This document shows positions 1-10,450 of a DNA stretch of 64,000 nt, piece by piece. Source of the stretch: Diospyros lotus (lineage: Eukaryota > Streptophyta > Magnoliopsida > Ericales > Ebenaceae); the NCBI RefSeq assembly GCF_014633365.1, contig NC_068338.1:51285716-51349715 (forward strand). Direction: 5' to 3'. The position numbers and the translations under genes are program-made. The first letter of the stretch is position 1, and the number at the start of each line of letters is the position of its first letter. The notes beneath the pieces are model-generated. The model was not told the origin of the DNA, made no database searches, and saw only the letters and a list, made by a program, of their open reading frames with translations.

Positions 1-1389
1 TTCCATAGAAAATTTAAAAAGCATGTTAAAATGTTACTAGTAGAGAAAACCAATTTTCAATCTAGAAAATTGGAACATATGTTCGAGGGAGGGAGGGGAA
101 GAGAAAGAGAGAGAGAGATGTTTTTCTTTTATGTAACCTGTGTTAAAGGAGTAATGATTTGGGAAATTTTTTTTGAGAACCATGTTTTCCAAATCTCCAA
201 ATTAGTACAGAAGATGTGGAAAACTCATTTTAGGAGTTTTCAAAGAATTTTGGAGAACCACGTTTTCAAAATCCCATATCAAGTTTTCCATTTTTCCAGA
301 AAATTGGGGTTGTTTTCCACAATTAAACAGCTGCTTTTGTGTTTTTTATGTTTGATTCTATGTTTCCTTCTTCCTTTTCTTCTCTCTCTCTCTTTTTTTT
401 TTTCCTTTTTTTTTTTGTCTTTTTCTGGTGTTCTCAGGGGAAGCCTTTCCATGTACAAAAAATGGAATGCAGGTTCTTTCTTTGGGTAGGTAGAATGTTG
501 GTTATTTTCTGCCAAAAAAAATAATGATTTTTCCCAAAAAGGTTATTTTTCACATATTTGAGAAATCAAAAAGTTCATGTACCGTAAATCACCAAAATTT
601 ATGTTACAAGGGGAATTCCTACCACTTTTATACACCTACATGGAGTACCCTATATATTGAAAAAAAACCCCGTGGAGAAAAGATTAGAATTTTGTTTCAT
701 ATTTCAGAATAGGTTCTCATGATATTTAACTTAAATATTAATCCTCAAATTTGCTTTAGGGTTTAGATTATGTCTGCAAGAATTAGTTCTCAAAAAATAC
801 ATTTCCCATTTTCTTTTGCATATCACAACTCTCTCTCTCTCTCTCTCTCTCTACCCATCTATATACATATGCCCCTCAAAATGTCTTTGATGAATTCATA
901 ATAGAAGGGGTTTAAAGAGAGAGGGGGAGAGACAGACGTGGAGGGGAGGGGGAGGAGAGAGAGAAAGAGAGGGAGGGAGTAGAGGCATGGAGAAAGAGAG
1001 GGGAGAGATGACAGGGCATTTTGGGTATTTCATATATTATTTTTTAGTTGAAGTCAGCATTTTCTGTTTTTTAACCACAGTTGTCTAACAGCAGGGGTAA
1101 TCTGATACAACTTTTGTAAAGTAAAGAAGGTCACTGTAATTTTCAAGACGTGGGTGGACCACTTATAATTAATCCAAGGCTTGGGAGTCTTGAGAGTAAT
1201 TTACCCTTAAATAAATTTAGAGAGTATTATCATATTTCCTCCATCTAGTTTCCATTTATTCACAAGGGAATTGACGAATTCAAGATCAGTAATCCTATCC
1301 CTTCCCTTCCACAGGTTCAGTTGCATCACAACCTTACTCATAGTAGAATATAGAGACGGTATTTTAAGCTCGCAAACATATAAGGTCTC
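1..1389. other. Intergenic, no gene seen
   Basis: AT-rich DNA with homopolymer T runs, a (CT)n microsatellite near 829-852 and a long purine-rich tract (GA-type) at about 915-1010. The stretch 1085-1207 ends in a sequence whose reverse complement starts GGGTAAATTACTC, which resembles the end of a Mutator-type MITE, but I could not find the matching other end. Open frames here are low-complexity and look like chance. Confidence 0.5.
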
Positions 1390-1754
1390 TGATAGGGATA
1401 TTAGATGATTTATTTTATTTATCTTGTTTCAGTTTATCTTTGTTTAGATTTTAGAGTTATAGTTGGTTTAGGTTTTATCTTGTTGTCTCTTAGTTATGTT
1501 TTCTCCCTGATTATAGTCATGATGGAGATTTCATAATCATGATATAGTTAGGATTTAGGCTACAAATAAGGCATATAATGTATTATGAAATTCACTGTTT
1601 GTTTCTTGAATACAAATGATACTGCTTTTTTCTCATGATTATTGCGTGTTTCTCTCTTAAGCTTCTTCTACTTCTTTCCTTTGCTCCTTTTCCTTTTCTT
1701 GTTCCCCTACTTTCTTCTCCAATCCATCATTCTGCAGCAGATTTAGTATCAGAG
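1390..1754 (+). mobile_element. Probable solo LTR plus primer-binding-site relic
   Basis: A block of about 350 bp begins TGATAGGGATATTAG and ends TTCTGCAGCA (TG...CA), and is followed at about 1744-1754 by TAGTATCAGAG, a degenerate match to the initiator-Met-tRNA primer-binding site TGGTATCAGAGC used by Copia elements. The body (pyrimidine-rich end, a stretch like 'ataaggcatataatg') looks like an LTR promoter and leader. No second LTR or polyprotein was found nearby. It lies where the last exons of the neighbouring minus-strand ZFWD gene should be. Inference from structure only. Confidence 0.4.
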
Positions 1755-2297
1755 TAATCTTTATAATTATTCACATCAGTCTCATAGGAGCATCAAACTA
1801 TGAACTTAACTGATAGAGGAGAATTCATCAACAAGAAGAACATATCTCATTAAACATCTACACAATGTTTAGAATTAAACCAACCACTTTATCACTGCTA
1901 ATGCTTATCCCACAAACATGAGAACAAATGCACTAGTGATTAACAAAACTAATTGTGATATTCTTGAAAGAGAAAAAAAAAATGTTTTTGTGAACTTCAA
2001 GGATTGACAACTCATAATCAGTAATTCCAGACAGGAACTTTAAGTGAATAGCGATCAATTTCTTTTCATAGCTTCCCAACACTCTTTTACTTTGATTATT
2101 GAGATGGGCATGTTTTTGTGAACTTTAAACATGTTGATGCCCCACCCCCTCACCCCCACCCCCTACTAAAATTTGGTACATTGGCATGTTAAAAATGAAA
2201 TTCTCTTTGGAATTAAGCTGAAGTATTACCATATTGAAAATCAATATGCACACGCATGCACAATAGAAAACAGTAAGGACACATTGTAAAAGCATAC

Positions 2298-4377
2298 ATG
2301 TTCTTCATTGTGGGTGTATGTTACTTCCAGCTTTCCATTTTCAGTAGCAACCCACACCTACACATGCATGAAAAACCAAATCAATAGGTGTCTGTCTCAA
2401 TCTCAATAGGCATGTGCATGTTACAACTAATGAGGGCAAGGACACACAAACCTTCAACGTTTTGTCCAAGGAACGTGATAAAAGAAACTGATCCCAGCAA
2501 AGAACAGACAACCACTGAAGTATGCTCTAACAGTGTCTGAACACACTGCAGTGTTTCAAGACTCCATACCTAAAATGAGGACAAGGAATAGGGGCAAATG
2601 GTAAGAAATGACCAAACTCACTTTTAATATTAGGATCAAAGAAACACTAAGCCCTTTCGAAAGAATGAGAGATAATGCATCTCCCAGTACAGGTGGCTTA
2701 CTCGTATAGAATGATCCACGGAACCTGAGTAAAGTCTGTTAGCTCTAACAACCATTGTGATAACAGCAAGAGTGTGACCCTTAAGGGTTGCCACTGGTTC
2801 AAAGCAGTTAGCTGCTGCAATGAATCTCCATGCCAATATAGTCCCATCCTGCAACAATAACATTCATTTTCCAAATACTAGAATAAACATCATATTCCTT
2901 ATCAGGTACCATGTTGCAGAGCAAAACCTCCAATTCCAGCAGAAGTCAAAGGGAGATGCGCTGCCAACAAGGTGAAACATACTGAAATCCCCCCAAAAGC
3001 AAGCAAATTATTTTCCAGAATGAATTATGGCTCTTGATGTATTCTAATGCATCACAAAATACAATTCCCAGTCAAAAAAAATTGTATTTACCTGTGTACC
3101 AGCAAAAAGCAAATCATTTCCCACAACGAGGGCATAGACTACTCCAATAGGTCCAGTAAGACTCAGGTCAGTAGTGGTTTGCATGTTCCATGCCTGCAAT
3201 ATAACCATCAGGCCAACAGGACAAAGTTGTATTATGCTCACAAAACTTACAACTGCATGAAGGACAACATTGGATATACCAACAAACATTGGTGAACTAC
3301 AATTTATATAAAAACGGAGTGGAATATGTCTCTCACCATACCTTGACAGCATTGGATATACCAACAAACAGCCAAGGCCCTTCACTGAGCATACAACCTA
3401 CTTCACCACCCAACTTAATCACCCCTGCACACTGGAGATACAATATAACAAAATTTACACCACTCCCACTGCCTTCCATCAAATTGACAAGAAAACTGAG
3501 GAAAAGAAAGTATGATATTTGATAACTAGTGATAGTATTGAGTAGGGTAATATGTTATTATTGTCCTAATCATCAGACCTTCCTCTTTTTTCCATTATCT
3601 TACAGAGATGTTTCAATCTTTATGAAAGACAAGTATCTCTACTCTCTAGTCCTTCGTGTTCCAGAACCAGAAAAAGAAAAGGAAATAACGTGTACATATA
3701 TAAGAACATCCAAACACCACTGGATTGTATCTTTCTCCAGAATTATCTGAACTTGCAAAGTTCTTTGCTAAGAGAATCTGATTCAGGAAACAGCAATAAC
3801 AAGAAGAAGATAAGGTAAGACAACCTGCCCCGACTGACAGTCCCAAATCTTCAGAGTCTCGTCCTTACCCCCCCGTATAAAGCTTATCTGATCCAGCTGG
3901 CATGGCAATCCCAGTAACAACCTCCTCAAATAAAAAAGAGCACTCAAACACTATGAAAGCCAAAAATCACTCAAACTGAAATTAGAAAAGGAGAATTTTC
4001 CAGAAATAAGACAAGCATAATATCAAGAAACAGATAAACTCAAATCCCAAAAGAACTCAATAAAATAGAATAATTTGATAAAAATATAATTTTACCTTCT
4101 CGTGTCCCTCAAGCTCAGTCAACAGCGAAAAGGAATCGCCCACGCACCATGAACGCAAGAACTTACACTTATCGCCGTAACCACAATTCCCCGGCGTCCA
4201 GCAATTACAGAGTTGTTCAATCTTTTTGACATTATTCTTGCCGCCTCCACCTCCTCCATGAAACCGTCCGGAAGAATCACCGAAACCACGCCGCCGCTTT
4301 GACGACGCCGTGGCATTGTTCGGCGGCGGAAGCTCTCCGAACCCCTGGCACACACGCTTATTCCTTTCAAAATCCAT
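2298..4377 (-). pseudogene. ZFWD-type CCCH zinc-finger/WD40 gene, frameshifted and 3'-truncated
   Basis: Exons read on the minus strand: 4377-4096, 3921-3825, 3431-3342, 3193-3092, 2848-2702, 2569-2452 and 2357-2298, with usable GT-AG borders. Exon 1 gives MDFERNKRVCQG... and a CCCH finger, followed by WD40 repeats (motifs GSDKLYTGGKDETLKIWD, VVYALVVGNDLLFAGTQ, ANRLYSGSVDHSIR). The family is plant ZFWD (nuclear CCCH plus WD40 proteins). Lesions seen: exon 2 has seven G where six keep frame (C run at 3868-3874), giving a stop; exon 6 is 118 bp, two bases short of the 120 needed, so the frame breaks after the HTSVV codons; the zinc-ligand His of the finger is Arg (KFLRSW); and the final WD40 exons are not found before the LTR relic at 1390-1754. 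The homopolymer change could be a sequencing error; together the lesions favour a decayed gene. Confidence 0.75.
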
Positions 4378-4676
4378 AACCGATGGCCATGTAAAGATCA
4401 ATCGACTTTTCGAACTTTTGATCGGGAAAATAGTGGTCCGTGACTGATTGTAGTCCGAAATGAGTCGTATGTGATCATCGCAGGATCTGTTCCGATCAAA
4501 AAGCCAGAGACGATTCAGAGAGAGTCGTAAGTGACGATTTCAACTGATAGAATCAGAAACCCCAGCTGTTGTTGCTGCAGATAACGAGGGGGGGGGGGGG
4601 GACTCGATCTCCGATTCTTCTCTTTCAGTACGGAAAAGCTATTTGTACTCGCTTGTGACTTTCATCTTTTTGATCA

Positions 4677-4849
4677 TGCTATATGTACATCATTTTTGTA
4701 CATCTTGAGTTACACAAGGGGTATTATGACCAAAATATCCTGCGCCTCTCCATGCGCCTCACGCGCCTCTATGCGCCTCATGAGGGATTTTTTGTCATAA
4801 TACCCTATTTTGTAGCCCAAGATGTACAAAATAGGTGTACCAATAACAT
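4677..4849. mobile_element. Palindromic MITE
   Basis: Two arms of about 46 bp are inverted copies: the left holds GTACATCTTGAGTTAC and GGGGTATTATGACC, the right GTCATAATACCC and GTAGCCCAAGATGTAC. The 50-bp loop carries several copies of the 9-mer ATGCGCCTC, some degenerate. It sits about 300 bp upstream of the ZFWD start codon. No clean target duplication was found. Confidence 0.55.
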
Positions 4850-5716
4850 TTTCCTTTTTTTAAATACATACATACAAAATATAAACTCGCTGAGCCGGTA
4901 TAGGCACGACCTTTATGAATTAATTTATTGTACATTATTAATACGACATATTCATACATAAATATTATAAAAATATTTAAAACGATATAAAATATAGAAA
5001 TAGATAAAAGGAACAGATATTATATCTTTCCAATGAAAAATAGAGTGTGATTAAGTCTACGGTAAATTCAAAGTTTAAAAAAGATGCTGCCCCACCCAGT
5101 TTTGTTCTCCATTCCATTATTAATGTTTTGGTTCTCCACAGGGAGGAGGACAATACTATTCCAACAAAGCCTGGATCATGCCCAGGATAAAAGCCTGGAT
5201 CACCATATGCTAGAGAGGATACAAAATGTCTAGCTATCTAAATTACTCACAATTTGAGCCTTTTCATTGTGGCAATGGCACAGCATTTGCAGTAAGAAGA
5301 GAGTAACCAGAGTGCAGATATTATTCAAGCATTCTTCTTCTGAAGCTGCATCACAGCGATACCTAACTTCTTCAGGTGCATGAAGTCAGACAAAACAGAT
5401 ACCCAATATACACAGGAGATCAGGTAAATTGACAAGGCTCTTGTTTCCAGTTCCGCTGCAACAGCAGCGTTCGGGTAATGGAAATTCTGGCCTTGTCAAG
5501 GAGCTTTATGTAGAGGAGAAAACGGTCGAAAATCATCCATCACCTGGCAGGAATGTGAAGGAATAGGACGATCATATGGAAGTTCTGAAGTACAGAGACA
5601 AAGGTTGGAGATGGCTTTCACATTCATGCATATACCAACAAAAGAAGCAGCGGCATATTAAAGATCCCAGAGGTAAGATATGTTGCCGAGATATGAATCG
5701 CTTGGAGGGTTTGAAT
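4850..5716. other. Intergenic between divergent ZFWD remnant and Ycf20-like 3' end
   Basis: AT-rich DNA to about 5090, then mixed sequence that likely holds the 3' untranslated region of the Ycf20-like gene (minus strand). No open frame with recognisable product. Confidence 0.4.
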
Positions 5717-6184
5717 TCAACTGGCTAGCTTGAAAGCATCTATGAAGAGACCATAAGTGAAACCCATCTTGAAGTTGTTCAAGAGAGCCAGCGGGAAAGT
5801 CACCTTTGGCCGGCTATAGTAAAACTTTGTCACATACTCGGTGAGGAGAACACAGATAACTGCAGCAATTACATCGTTGACTCCCAATGCTCCGAAGGAT
5901 AAAGAGATCGTCTGTGCCACATAAAAGCCACCCAATAAGGATATCCCCCCAAAAAGTGCTCTCCTTGAAGGGCTTTTAAAGTAGTTTCTTGATATATCTG
6001 GCACTAGCCGAATGATGTCAACCAGCCTTCGAGGCCCTTCGCTCTCTTGCACAGATCGAATACTAAACAACCTAGTTGATGATCTTGAAACAAATTTCCC
6101 ATTTTTTTTTAGTGAAACTGAGGCTGGAAGAATAAACCCAGATTTGAGGAAGCCTGTAGAAGTCAAACTCGGTGGAAGTGCCAT
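5717..6184 (-). CDS. Ycf20-like protein, chloroplastic
   Basis: Single exon, 155 codons. The first roughly 45 residues are rich in Ser, Arg and hydroxylated residues with few acids (MALPPSLTSTGF...), as in a plastid transit peptide. The rest matches the Ycf20/DUF565 family: a hydrophobic stretch around residues 80-95 (GGISLLGGFYVAQTISL), a second around 100-117 (GVNDVIAAVICVLLTEY), and the conserved end with FYYSRPKVTFPLALLNNFK and GFTYGLFIDAFKL. The family is encoded in some algal plastid genomes and by nuclear genes in land plants; an Arabidopsis member (NPQ7) affects non-photochemical quenching. Somewhat short for the family, whose plant members are nearer 190-200 residues, mainly in the N-terminal part. 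The ATG at 6184 is the first in frame with a plausible transit peptide. The precise paralogue is not resolved. Confidence 0.9.
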   Translation of the reverse strand: MALPPSLTSTGFLKSGFILPASVSLKKNGKFVSRSSTRLFSIRSVQESEGPRRLVDIIRLVPDISRNYFKSPSRRALFGGISLLGGFYVAQTISLSFGALGVNDVIAAVICVLLTEYVTKFYYSRPKVTFPLALLNNFKMGFTYGLFIDAFKLAS

Positions 6185-6741
6185 TGGGAGCTTGCATTAG
6201 TGGGTCACATCAATCAGAATTTCTGGAAGGACAAGACAAAGTGTTTTTCAGGCACCCCCAGGAGAAAAATAGATAGAGAAGCAATTGGAAAATTGATTTG
6301 TATATAGTGCTATGTTCAAGAATCGAGAGCATGTAAATAAAACTAAGCAAAGAATTTTAGGCATAACAATTGATCCAGTGTTTTAAGAATTGGCTTCTAC
6401 TTCATCCTTAAGGCATTTAGCTTTCCGTTTCTTTTTTTTTGTAACACAGGCAGCGGGAGAGTGGAAGGAGAGACTGTAAGTGCCAAAATTTTGCTCAACA
6501 CATTAAAAATTTGATATTGATATGCTTAAATTCAGTGATCATGGAGGTAAACATAAAAACCTAGAATCTCATGGGACAGGAGGATGTAAATTGCATAATT
6601 CAGCCATATAAAATCCAATAATCTCTGTTTCGAAGTGACAAATTCAGAGTTGATAAACAAAAAAATCAATATTCAACATTGTTGAAGGTCACAACATGTA
6701 GTTTTTGCCTTTCATTTAAAAGGGTTGGTTCTTCTTTTCCC

Positions 6742-7122
6742 CAGTGTTCTAAAAATTGCTCTAGGCGGCCACTAGCTGCCCCGAGTATGCCCTAGTCGGG
6801 CCTCCAAGGCACCGGCCTGATTAATCGGCCACAGCGGCGCCTAGGCGGCCCACACCGCCTGGACCGCCCAAGTTTTTGCTTTATATATCAGCCGATTTTA
6901 GGACATTTTATTTCTTAATCTCGTCTCTCAGCCTCTCCCCCTCTCACCCCAAGGCTGTCGCTGCCTCAACGCCGTCGGCTCGCCAGTACTCACCGCCATC
7001 GCTGCCTCCAGCTCAATCATCGCCGTCAAGCTTCAACAACACCACCTCTATGCCATTCACGTCCTCCCCGCTGCCGCGTCCTGGCTGTCAAGCTCCATCT
7101 CCGCCACTAGCGAGCTCATAAC

Positions 7123-7164
<42 letters not shown>

Positions 7165-7640
7165 CTCTGGTTATTAGTTTCTCTTTCTCTCCGTTACATT
7201 GTTTCTGTTTTTTATTTTTTATTTTATTTTATTTTATTTTTCTGTTCTATTTATATATTAGATATATATTTAGTTTTAATTATTATTAATTATATAATAT
7301 ATGTGTTTTTACATGATGAAGAAGATTGAAAAAAAAAATCATATGAGGTTATTGGTTATTTTGCAGAAAATAATTTCTGTTTTCATTATATTATAAAATA
7401 AAAATTATTTTGCTGTTTTATTGTTTTAATTTGATTATTTTGTAGTTATTTTGCAGTTATGGCATGATATGTTCTTGTTCTTTTGAATATTAAGTGAGGT
7501 TATTGGTTATATATATATAGGTTTCTATTGCAAGTTTCTTCGATGAAAAAAAAATCAAATTTTTCTAGGCCCCGCCCAGGCGCCAGGCGCCAGGCCCCAG
7601 CCTGGCGCCTGACTAGCGCCTAGTGCCTTTTAGAACACTG
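6742..7640. mobile_element. Non-autonomous hAT-type element with 8-bp target duplication
   Basis: Ends are inverted: left CAGTGTTCTAAAAATTGCTC, right ...GCCTTTTAGAACACTG. The flanks CTTTTCCC (6734-6741) and CTTTTCTC (7641-7648) form an 8-bp target duplication with one mismatch, the hAT hallmark. Inside, both subterminal parts are very GC-rich and full of GGCG/GCGCC motifs, while the centre is AT-rich with a (CT)n run at about 7129-7160. A short GC-rich frame at 6876-7121 encodes Pro/Ser-rich peptide only. No transposase is present. Confidence 0.8.
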
Positions 7641-8175
7641 CTTTTCTCAAATGAAAATTTCATCTTCTAGTGGTTTAATACTTTAAATAGGAGTTTATTA
7701 CATCCCAATGACCAAACTGTCATATAGGAGATCAAAAAGTAAAATATAGACAAGCTAATCAAGACCTGCACACTCTAATTCAACAACTAAGATAATCAAC
7801 CCAAAATTTTATCTGGGATCCTTTCTGGTGCAAAGGCAATGCTGGATTACATGTCAAGGACATCTATTCATGGAAGTAATGAGCTTATATACATCGCTTG
7901 CACTATGATTTTGTTCTTTTATTGAGAAGTGTCATCTTGACTTCCCTCAATGCTTTTGCATGTACATTCCTATCTCAGTTAGATGGGGTGCAATACAATG
8001 GAGGAGGTTCAGGCCTAGAGCACATGCAGTTGGTTGGATCCCTGATTGTGCAGCAAATTCCACTAATGCATTTCTTCCATCAAGCTTCATGAGCAATTTG
8101 TGTATTGGGATGTTATAACTCTGTTAATATACTCTCTCAAACCAGCGATAGACACTAAGGCCCTCATCCAAAACA
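7641..8175. other. Intergenic, nothing recognised
   Basis: Mixed-composition DNA between the hAT element and the CACTA-like element. No coding similarity noticed; the small frames lack any known motif. Confidence 0.35.
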
Positions 8176-10450
8176 CACTACAAAAAAAAACTGCGCTTAG
8201 AGATGGAAATCGTCCATCTCTTAACCCCAAAAATTCATTCTCTAAATGGTCTGAGACGGAATTAGAAACAGAAAACAATCGTATCAGAAACTGGCGCCAC
8301 TGACCAGTCAAAGACAGATTTTTTTTCCATCGCTAATTAGAGATAGATTTTTTCTGCCTCTAAAAATATTCATAGATGGAATTTTTTCATCTCTAAATAT
8401 TTAAACTTTTTATTTACAAAAGGCAGAAAAGATTTACAAAAATGCTGGTGACAAGATTTGCAGTTCATCCTTTTCTAATCACAATGTCATGTGTATCAAA
8501 GATAATATAAGAGTTACAAAAATGCTTCACAGCGGAAACCCCAGTGACTTGGGCCAGATCCCCAACGCAGAAACTCAGAACCACAGAGGTATACAATTTG
8601 AGAAATTCATCATAATTTATAGGATCATAGTGCAATATGGTAACTAATTGTATAGCAGGATTATATAAACTAGATAAGTAGATATTATTTGAGGAATGGA
8701 GGAAACAGAAGATAACTTTTATTAATAGGCAAAAGGTGATATTTGAAGAAGTAACTTATATGCTGTATATCCTGATGTGCAGGGTGGTTAGAGTATGAAC
8801 TATTAAGTCAATGCAGTTATATAGAGAAAAGAAGAAGAAGAAGAAGAAAGCAAGCAAAAGCAAAATAAATGGAGGACCAACTAGACTTGTAATATGGTCA
8901 AAGGCACATGATGACATCATCTAGAGATATTAAACCACATATTCAACTGAAATTAGTATTAATCCAGTTCTGTTTTTCTGCATAGGTGAACATAACAGAC
9001 ATCTCCAAGACAACTTTTAATGCACGATGTCAAGCACATGACAACATCATCCAGTGATATTAAACCACGTACTCAACTGAAATTAGTATTAATCCAGTTC
9101 CATTTGTTTTCTTCATAGGTGAACATAACGGGGCATCTTCAAGACAACTTTTAATGCATAATGTCAAGTAAAAATTTGCTGTTAACATAACTCACTAAAC
9201 CCTATGTCATGGTCATTATTCTCTTCTCGAGTAAATTGACTCCAAACACATTAAGCAATTCAGGTGCACATATGCCTCACCTTAACATGACAATTAATGT
9301 AGGCATGAAATGTTGATAAATTCTAAACAGTCCCATCCAATTTTTTTCCTTCTACATGGCGTGGGAAAATGAATGAATTGATCAAACAGACAATTATGTT
9401 ACAATTGGGAACAAAAATGAATTATCTAACACAATATAATTTTTAACCCTACCAAAGGAAACAAATCCAGCATTTGCAAATCTATTGCAAATGAATATAG
9501 CATTAAGAAAACAAAGGGAGCATGGAGGAAAATTGCAGTATTTGGTCAACTTGAAATGCAAAAGAAAACAGACATGTCGAGAGAAAACAAATGTAAAAAG
9601 TCAATTTCCCATTCCTTTTCCAAACTTTCTCGGTCAGTAAATATATATATATATATATATATCATTTCAAATAAATTAACACTAGTTGAAGTAGAAGCAT
9701 GCAATCATAGAATTGGCAGACCAAAGTTTAGCATGAAGATAGATAGAATTGGAAAGAAAATATACCTGCCAAAAAGAAAAGGGCAGAACAGCGAGAGAAG
9801 GGAACAACAGCGGCAGTGCTAACAGCGGCGGATGGTGGACGCGGCGGCGGCGAAGGATGGAGGAGGGACGAAGGAGACGGCGGCAGCAGAACGGATGGCG
9901 GAGGCGACGGCGACGGCCACGAATGCGAGGGAGACGGCTGAATTCGAGGAACATGGAGAAGAAAGAAAGAGATTGGGGATTAGAAAAATGAAGTTCGGTT
10001 TAGAGACGGAAATTATTCCGTCTCTATGTCCGTCTCAGTGGCTAAATTTCTACTTTCGAACCGAAACCCGCGTCTCCAAACCAGTCTCCACGTAAAAATA
10101 ATATTAAAATAATAAAAATATTTTTCCCTTTAGAGACGGAATATGTTCCGTCTCTAACTTTTTCCCACCTGTCCCCTCCCAAAATTCAGTCTCTAATTAA
10201 AAAAAATAATATTAATTTTCCCTCTCTGTCTATTTTTCATTTAACAACAGAATCAGAAATGGATTTCATACTTCTCGACAGAGACAGAATTTTTGGTCTC
10301 CAGAGAAAATTTTTTGTTTCTAATTATTTTCTACTTAAAAGAGACAAATTCCATATTCTTGTAAAGATAAAAAAAAAAAAAAAAGTTCTATCTCTGTGTT
10401 TTCTCCTACTAATGTTAATTTTTTTTTTTATATAATCCGTCTCTAAAATA
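8176..10450. mobile_element. CACTA-like non-autonomous element
   Basis: Begins CACTACAAAAA, the classic CACTA (En/Spm) end, and both flanks carry arrays of short palindromes built on GAGACGGA/TCCGTCTC: left copies near 8199, 8249, 8339 and 8374, right copies near 10002, 10133, 10280 and 10437. Such subterminal repeats are the transposase-binding arrays of CACTA elements. The right terminus (a TTTTTGTAGTG-like end) was not found, so the right boundary is approximate and the element may be broken. The interior holds a 130-bp tandem duplication and a GC-rich low-complexity segment (9790-9950). No transposase frame. Confidence 0.55.
8904..9170. repeat. Two tandem copies of a 130-bp unit
   Basis: Unit 1 starts at 8904 (GCACATGATGACATCATC) and unit 2 at 9034 (GCACATGACAACATCATC). 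Both continue through ACTGAAATTAGTATTAATCC and AGGTGAACATAAC. Differences are scattered substitutions plus a few inserted bases in unit 2. Confidence 0.85.

Noticed and set aside
31..524. Open frames on both strands at the left end
   Set aside because: Phe/Ser/Lys-rich peptides from T- and CT-rich DNA, with no motif or splice context.
9749..10095. GC-rich overlapping frames in the CACTA-like element
   Set aside because: Arg/Ala low-complexity translation in several frames; more likely a repeat array than a gene.
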